Assembly (NCBI GenBank): GCA_030654645.1
Contig: JAURXC010000238.1
Location: 1-8,907, forward strand
Direction: 5' to 3'
DNA length: 8,907 bases
From: Deltaproteobacteria bacterium
GTDB taxonomy: Bacteria; Desulfobacterota; Desulfuromonadia; Geobacterales; Pseudopelobacteraceae
A program made the translations under genes and the position numbers. The notes beneath the pieces are model-generated. The model was not told the origin of the DNA. It did not search any database and was given only the letters and a program-made list of their open reading frames with translations. Below are positions 6,229 to 8,907 of the stretch, in pieces. How positions within the stretch are numbered: the stretch's first letter is position 1; each line of letters starts with the position of its first letter.

Positions 6229-6255
6229 TATCAAAAGGGGCCAGCTTGAAAGCTC

Positions 6256-6287
6256 AAAAAAAAGCGCCCGCAATCGATGCGGGCGCT
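6256..6287 (-). terminator. Intrinsic terminator after tRNA-Ser
   Basis: On the minus strand AGCGCCCGCA (6287-6278) and TGCGGGCGCT (6272-6263) form a perfect 10-bp GC-rich stem with a 5-base loop, followed by an uninterrupted run of Ts (6263-6256, the first being part of the stem). It begins nine bases after the tRNA 3' end and is a textbook Rho-independent terminator. Confidence 0.92.
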
Positions 6288-6296
6288 GAATATTTG

Positions 6297-6384
6297 TGGC
6301 GGAGAAGGTGAGATTCGAACTCACGGAGCTGTTACACTCGGCGGTTTTCAAGACCGCTGCCTTAAACCACTCGGCCACCTCTCC
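6297..6384 (-). tRNA. tRNA-Ser (anticodon UGA)
   Basis: An 88-base tRNA with a full cloverleaf. The acceptor stem GGAGAGG pairs with CTTCTCC (one G-T pair), the discriminator base is G, and CCA is encoded. The D arm contains GGCCGAGTGG. The anticodon stem GCGGT/ACCGC carries loop CTTGAAA, giving anticodon TGA (reads UCN serine codons). The T arm has GTTCGAATC. A long variable arm, as expected for serine, lies between. The gene is 65 bp downstream of serS on the same strand, with its own promoter and a strong terminator. Confidence 0.97.
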
Positions 6385-6400
6385 AAATTTTGAGTAGATT

Positions 6401-6429
6401 TGTATATCACACTCTTTTTCAAATTTCAA
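6401..6429 (-). promoter_or_regulatory. Promoter of tRNA-Ser
   Basis: On the minus strand TTGAAA (6429-6424) and TATACA (6406-6401) are exactly 17 bases apart, with TG one base before the -10 box. Transcription would start about 10 bases before the mature tRNA 5' end. It lies in the serS-tRNA gap. No terminator follows serS, so the tRNA could be made both from this promoter and by read-through. Confidence 0.6.
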
Positions 6430-6449
6430 AGACTAATGCGGCTCCTTTT

Positions 6450-7718
6450 TCAGATAATTCTTTCCAGTCCGCCCATATAGGGGCGCAAAGCCTCCGGGAT
6501 CAGTACCGAGCCGTCCTGCTGCTGGTAGTTCTCCAGAATAGCCACCAGCGTCCTGCCGACCGCCAGCCCTGAACCGTTCAGGGTATGAACGAATTCCGGC
6601 TTGGCCTTTTCGTCCTCGCGGAAACGGATCGAAGCGCGCCGGGCCTGGAAGTCACCAAAGGTGCTGCAGGACGAGATTTCCCGGTAACAGCTCTGTCCCG
6701 GCAGCCAGACTTCAAGATCGTAAGTCTTGGCGGAGGAAAAGCCGATGTCACCGCTGCAAAGCGCCATCACCCGGTAGGGCAGTTCCAGCAGCTGCAGCAC
6801 TTTTTCGGCATGGCCGGTCAGGTTTTCCAGCTCGGCATCCGACTCCGAGGGGTGGACGAACTTTACCAGCTCCACCTTGTTGAACTGGTGCTGACGGATC
6901 AGGCCGCGGGTATCCTTGCCGTAGGAACCGGCCTCGCGACGGAAACAGGGGGTGTAGGCGGCATAGCTGATCGGCAGGTCCGAGCGTTTCAGGATTTCGC
7001 CCCGGTGGATGTTGGTCACCGGAACTTCCGCGGTCGGAATCAGGAAAAACTCCGGATCGACCAACTTGAAGAGGTCATCCTCGAACTTGGGCCGCTGGCC
7101 GGTGCCTGTCATGGAATCGCGATTGACCATGAAGGGGGGCAGCACCTCCAGGTAACCGTGCCGGTCGGTATGCAGATCGAGCATGAAGCTGATCAGGGCC
7201 CGTTCCAGGCGGGCGCCCGCGCCGCGGTAGAGGGTGAAGCGCGCACCGGTAATCTTTGCGCCGCACTCGAAATCCAGGATACCCAGCTCCTCACCGATTT
7301 CCCAGTGCGGCCTGGCCTTGAATTCAAGCTGGCGCGGTTCGCCCCAAACCCGCACCTGGACGTTGTCGTTTTCCGAGGCGCCAACAGGAGTAGTAGCGTG
7401 CGGAAGGTTGGGAATGGTCAGCATGAAGGACTGCAGCTTTTCGTCCAGCAACTTCAGTTCCTCGTCCTGCTCCTTGATCTTTTGAGACACGGCCCGCATC
7501 TGCAGGATCTGCTCCTGTACCTGGCTCTTGTCCTTGACCCGGCCGATCTCGTCGGAAACCCGGTTACGTTCGGCCTTGAGCGTCTCGTTTGCGTGGAGCA
7601 GATTTCTGCGTTCCTGATCGAGTTCTCTGAAACCGTCCAGATAAGATGCGCCGCCTCGGGTACTCAGGCGCTGCTCGGCCTCGTCCGGATTTTCGCGGAT
7701 GAATTTCATGTCTAGCAT
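6450..7718 (-). CDS. serS: Seryl-tRNA synthetase
   Basis: Charges tRNA-Ser (and tRNA-Sec where present) with serine using ATP, in the cytoplasm. The protein has 422 residues, close to the usual bacterial length of about 425-430. The N-terminal part (residues 28-98) is the long antiparallel coiled coil that grips the tRNA variable arm. The class II core follows: motif 1 around 157-181 (GARFTLYRGAGARLERAL), the serine-binding TAEVPV loop (229-234), motif 2 at 257-283 (PCFRREAGSYGKDTRG) and motif 3 at 381-402 (NGSGLAVGRTLVAILENYQQ). The ATG at 7718 gives the common start MLDMKFIRENP and has AGGTG seven bases upstream. The cognate tRNA-Ser(UGA) lies 65 bp downstream on the same strand. The gene is divergent from capA. 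It appears intact with all catalytic motifs. Confidence 0.98.
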   Translation of the reverse strand: MLDMKFIRENPDEAEQRLSTRGGASYLDGFRELDQERRNLLHANETLKAERNRVSDEIGRVKDKSQVQEQILQMRAVSQKIKEQDEELKLLDEKLQSFMLTIPNLPHATTPVGASENDNVQVRVWGEPRQLEFKARPHWEIGEELGILDFECGAKITGARFTLYRGAGARLERALISFMLDLHTDRHGYLEVLPPFMVNRDSMTGTGQRPKFEDDLFKLVDPEFFLIPTAEVPVTNIHRGEILKRSDLPISYAAYTPCFRREAGSYGKDTRGLIRQHQFNKVELVKFVHPSESDAELENLTGHAEKVLQLLELPYRVMALCSGDIGFSSAKTYDLEVWLPGQSCYREISSCSTFGDFQARRASIRFREDEKAKPEFVHTLNGSGLAVGRTLVAILENYQQQDGSVLIPEALRPYMGGLERII

Positions 7719-7747
7719 CGGGAAACACCTTTATTTTTCAGGATTAA

Positions 7748-7767
7748 AAGTGTATTTTTTAACACTT
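7748..7767. repeat. Inverted repeat in the serS/capA divergent intergenic region
   Basis: AAGTGT (7748-7753) and ACACTT (7762-7767) form a 6-8-6 inverted repeat around an AT-only spacer. It sits in the 81-bp gap between two divergent genes and overlaps the possible -10 region of serS, so it has the position of an operator. No T run makes it a clear terminator in either direction, apart from the spacer itself. It may be chance. Confidence 0.35.
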
Positions 7768-7784
7768 GTGCCACCCCACGTCAA
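7756..7784 (-). promoter_or_regulatory. Possible serS promoter
   Basis: On the minus strand TTGACG (7784-7779) is followed after 17 bases by TAAAAA (7761-7756). The -35 box is good (five of six) and the -10 box is weak. It would give a leader of about 30 bases before serS. It overlaps the inverted repeat at 7748-7767. Confidence 0.3.
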
Positions 7785-7799
7785 TGCAAAAGAGCCACA

Positions 7800-8822
7800 A
7801 TGAAACCTGCGCTTACCCTTATCCTGCTTACATTGGCGCTGCTCTGCGCACCGATCGGCCTGCGGGCGGAAGAGATAATCATCAACGCCGTCGGCGACAT
7901 CATGCTGGCCGGTAAATGGGCAAAGACGTTGAAGTCCAGGGGCTACGAGCACCCCTTCGCTGAGATCAGGAGCGAACTGGCCCGTGGGGACATCAACCTG
8001 GCCAACCTGGAATCTCCGGTCGCAACCGGCGGCAGCGAATTCAGCAACAAGCAGTTCCGTTTCCGGGCCGAACCGGCGGTAGCAAAGGCGATCCGCGCGG
8101 CCGGTTTCAACCTGGTCACGCTGGCCAACAACCACAGCATGGATTTCGGCGGGGAGGCGCTGGCCGAGACGCTGCAGCACCTGAATTCTGCCGGCATCGC
8201 CTGGGTCGGCGCCGGCATGAACCTGGACGAAGCCCGCAAAATGGCGCTCTACACCATCAAGGGCAAGAAGATAGCTTTCCTGGGATACTCCCTGACCCAG
8301 CCGCTGGAATTCTTTGCCGGCAAAACGCGGCCGGGCACCACCCCCGGATACGAAAAACTGGTCACGGCCGACGTGGCCAGCGCCCGGCGTCAGGCCGATT
8401 ATGTCATTGTCTCGTTCCACTGGGGCAGGGAGGCCAGCGGCACGGTACAGGCCTATCAGCGCAACGCCGCCCACAACGCCATCGACGCCGGGGCGGATGC
8501 GGTCATCGGCCACCATCCCCACGTGCTGCAGGGAATCGAGCGTTACAAAAACGGCATCATCTTCTACAGCCTGGGCAACTTCGCCTTTGCCAGCAAGGGC
8601 AAGACCGCCGATGTCAGCGCCCTGGTCCGACTGAGGCTGGACGGAAAGCAGCGCACGGCCGAGATACTGCCGCTGGACGTGCTGCACCGCCGGGTCGGTT
8701 TTCAGCCACAGGTGCTGCCGGGAAACAGGGCCGAAGAGGTAATGGAAAAGCTGAGGGTGTTGTCACGTCCGTTCAAGACGGAAATCCGGAATATGGATGG
8801 CAAATACAGCATTAACTTTTAA
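7800..8822 (+). CDS. Secreted CapA-family (PGA_cap) metallophosphoesterase-like protein
   Basis: A 340-residue exported protein of the CapA family, named after a Bacillus poly-gamma-glutamate capsule protein. The fold is related to calcineurin-type metallophosphatases, but for most members the reaction is unknown. A Sec signal peptide (residues 1-23, LRA cleavage) precedes the domain. Motifs in order are NAVGDIMLAG (29-38, Asp33), NLESP (69-73), LANNHSMDFGG (108-118, with Asn111 and His112), SFHWGRE (205-211), GHHPHVLQG (237-245) and FYSLGNFAF (255-263). These are the expected metal-site segments, so the protein looks complete and active. ATG 7800 is preceded by only a weak AAGAG. No capB or capC polyglutamate synthase genes are visible, so a capsule role is not supported. 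A radical SAM gene starts 11 bp downstream and may be co-transcribed. Confidence 0.9.
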   Translation: MKPALTLILLTLALLCAPIGLRAEEIIINAVGDIMLAGKWAKTLKSRGYEHPFAEIRSELARGDINLANLESPVATGGSEFSNKQFRFRAEPAVAKAIRAAGFNLVTLANNHSMDFGGEALAETLQHLNSAGIAWVGAGMNLDEARKMALYTIKGKKIAFLGYSLTQPLEFFAGKTRPGTTPGYEKLVTADVASARRQADYVIVSFHWGREASGTVQAYQRNAAHNAIDAGADAVIGHHPHVLQGIERYKNGIIFYSLGNFAFASKGKTADVSALVRLRLDGKQRTAEILPLDVLHRRVGFQPQVLPGNRAEEVMEKLRVLSRPFKTEIRNMDGKYSINF

Positions 8823-8833
8823 GGCAGCGATAA

Positions 8834-8907
8834 ATGAAAATACTCCTCACAACCCTGCACGCCAAATACTCCCATGCTTCGCTGGCGCTCCCCTGCCTGG
8901 CTGCCTC
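8834..8907 (+). CDS. Probable B12-binding radical SAM protein (N-terminal fragment only)
   Basis: Only 24 codons are visible, from ATG 8834 to the window edge: MKILLTTLHAKYSHASLALP and a few more residues. The short beta strand KILLTTL followed by NAKYxHxSLAL-like sequence is the usual start of B12-binding-domain radical SAM proteins, including those with a DUF4080 C-terminus. These are large cytoplasmic iron-sulfur enzymes, mostly without known substrates. An AAGG lies about nine bases before the ATG. It follows the CapA gene by 11 bp on the same strand. The call rests on the N-terminus alone; the CxxxCxxC cluster motif would be outside the window. Confidence 0.6.
   Translation, partial: MKILLTTLHAKYSHASLALPCLAA

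Noticed and set aside
6196..6429. A 77-codon minus-strand ORF across the tRNA-Ser
   Set aside because: Its middle is the translation of the tRNA gene and terminator region, a well-known false protein call in databases. The tRNA cloverleaf explains the sequence.
6585..7715. A 376-codon plus-strand ORF
   Set aside because: It is antisense to serS along almost its whole length and has no family resemblance.
7756..7774. Sigma-54-like TGGCAC-N5-TTAAA on the minus strand upstream of serS
   Set aside because: The -24 half is good but the -12 half lacks the essential GC, and serS is a housekeeping gene not expected to need sigma-54.
7731..8687. A 318-codon minus-strand ORF
   Set aside because: It is antisense to the CapA-family gene, which has a signal peptide and ordered motifs; the antisense frame has neither.

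Overview
The window reads as chromosomal DNA from a delta-proteobacterial iron/sulfur reducer of the Geobacter/Desulfuromonas type. This is inferred from recognised protein sequences: the HemE start and body, the PLP aminotransferase N-terminus, the SerRS, and a cysteine tail common on sensory proteins of that group. It is GC-rich and densely packed, with short gaps and several stop/start overlaps. No insertion sequence, CRISPR array, integrase or other mobility signature is visible.

Layout: most genes lie on the minus strand, so they are read here from high to low coordinates. (a) serS (7718-6450) is followed by tRNA-Ser(UGA) (6384-6297), which has its own good promoter and is followed by a strong intrinsic terminator. 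(b) A two-gene sensory pair comes next: a V4R-domain protein (6074-5538) overlapping a soluble tandem-HAMP protein with a Cys4 tail (5541-4957), closed by a second intrinsic terminator (4920-4889). (c) A YbcJ-type S4 RNA-binding protein (4838-4635) overlaps a secreted TPR protein with an adhesin-E-like C-terminus (4638-3742). (d) A probable promoter starts a hemE transcript: hemE (3652-2630), a VOC protein (2615-2262), a WbuC-type cupin (2262-1795), a secreted SH3-like protein (1793-1191), then a PLP aminotransferase (from 1129, running off the left edge). (e) Divergent from serS on the plus strand are a secreted CapA-family protein (7800-8822) and the first 24 codons of a probable B12-binding radical SAM protein (8834 onward).

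How the genes fit together: serS and its cognate tRNA form a natural functional unit. In the hemE group the ORFs are nearly contiguous (14-bp gap, 1-bp overlap, 1-bp gap), which suggests co-transcription, but only hemE has a firmly assigned reaction (uroporphyrinogen III to coproporphyrinogen III). The most interesting unit is the V4R/HAMP pair. Its V4R member keeps a four-residue zinc site with the spacing of the MopR/DmpR phenol sensors but has no attached output domain. Its translationally overlapped partner is a membrane-free HAMP array ending in a Cys4 module. A split sensor/transmitter is a reasonable but untested inference.

No stretch longer than about 300 bases lacks a gene. The longest intergenic stretch (6075-6296) holds the tRNA terminator plus a probable promoter and structured leader for the V4R gene.
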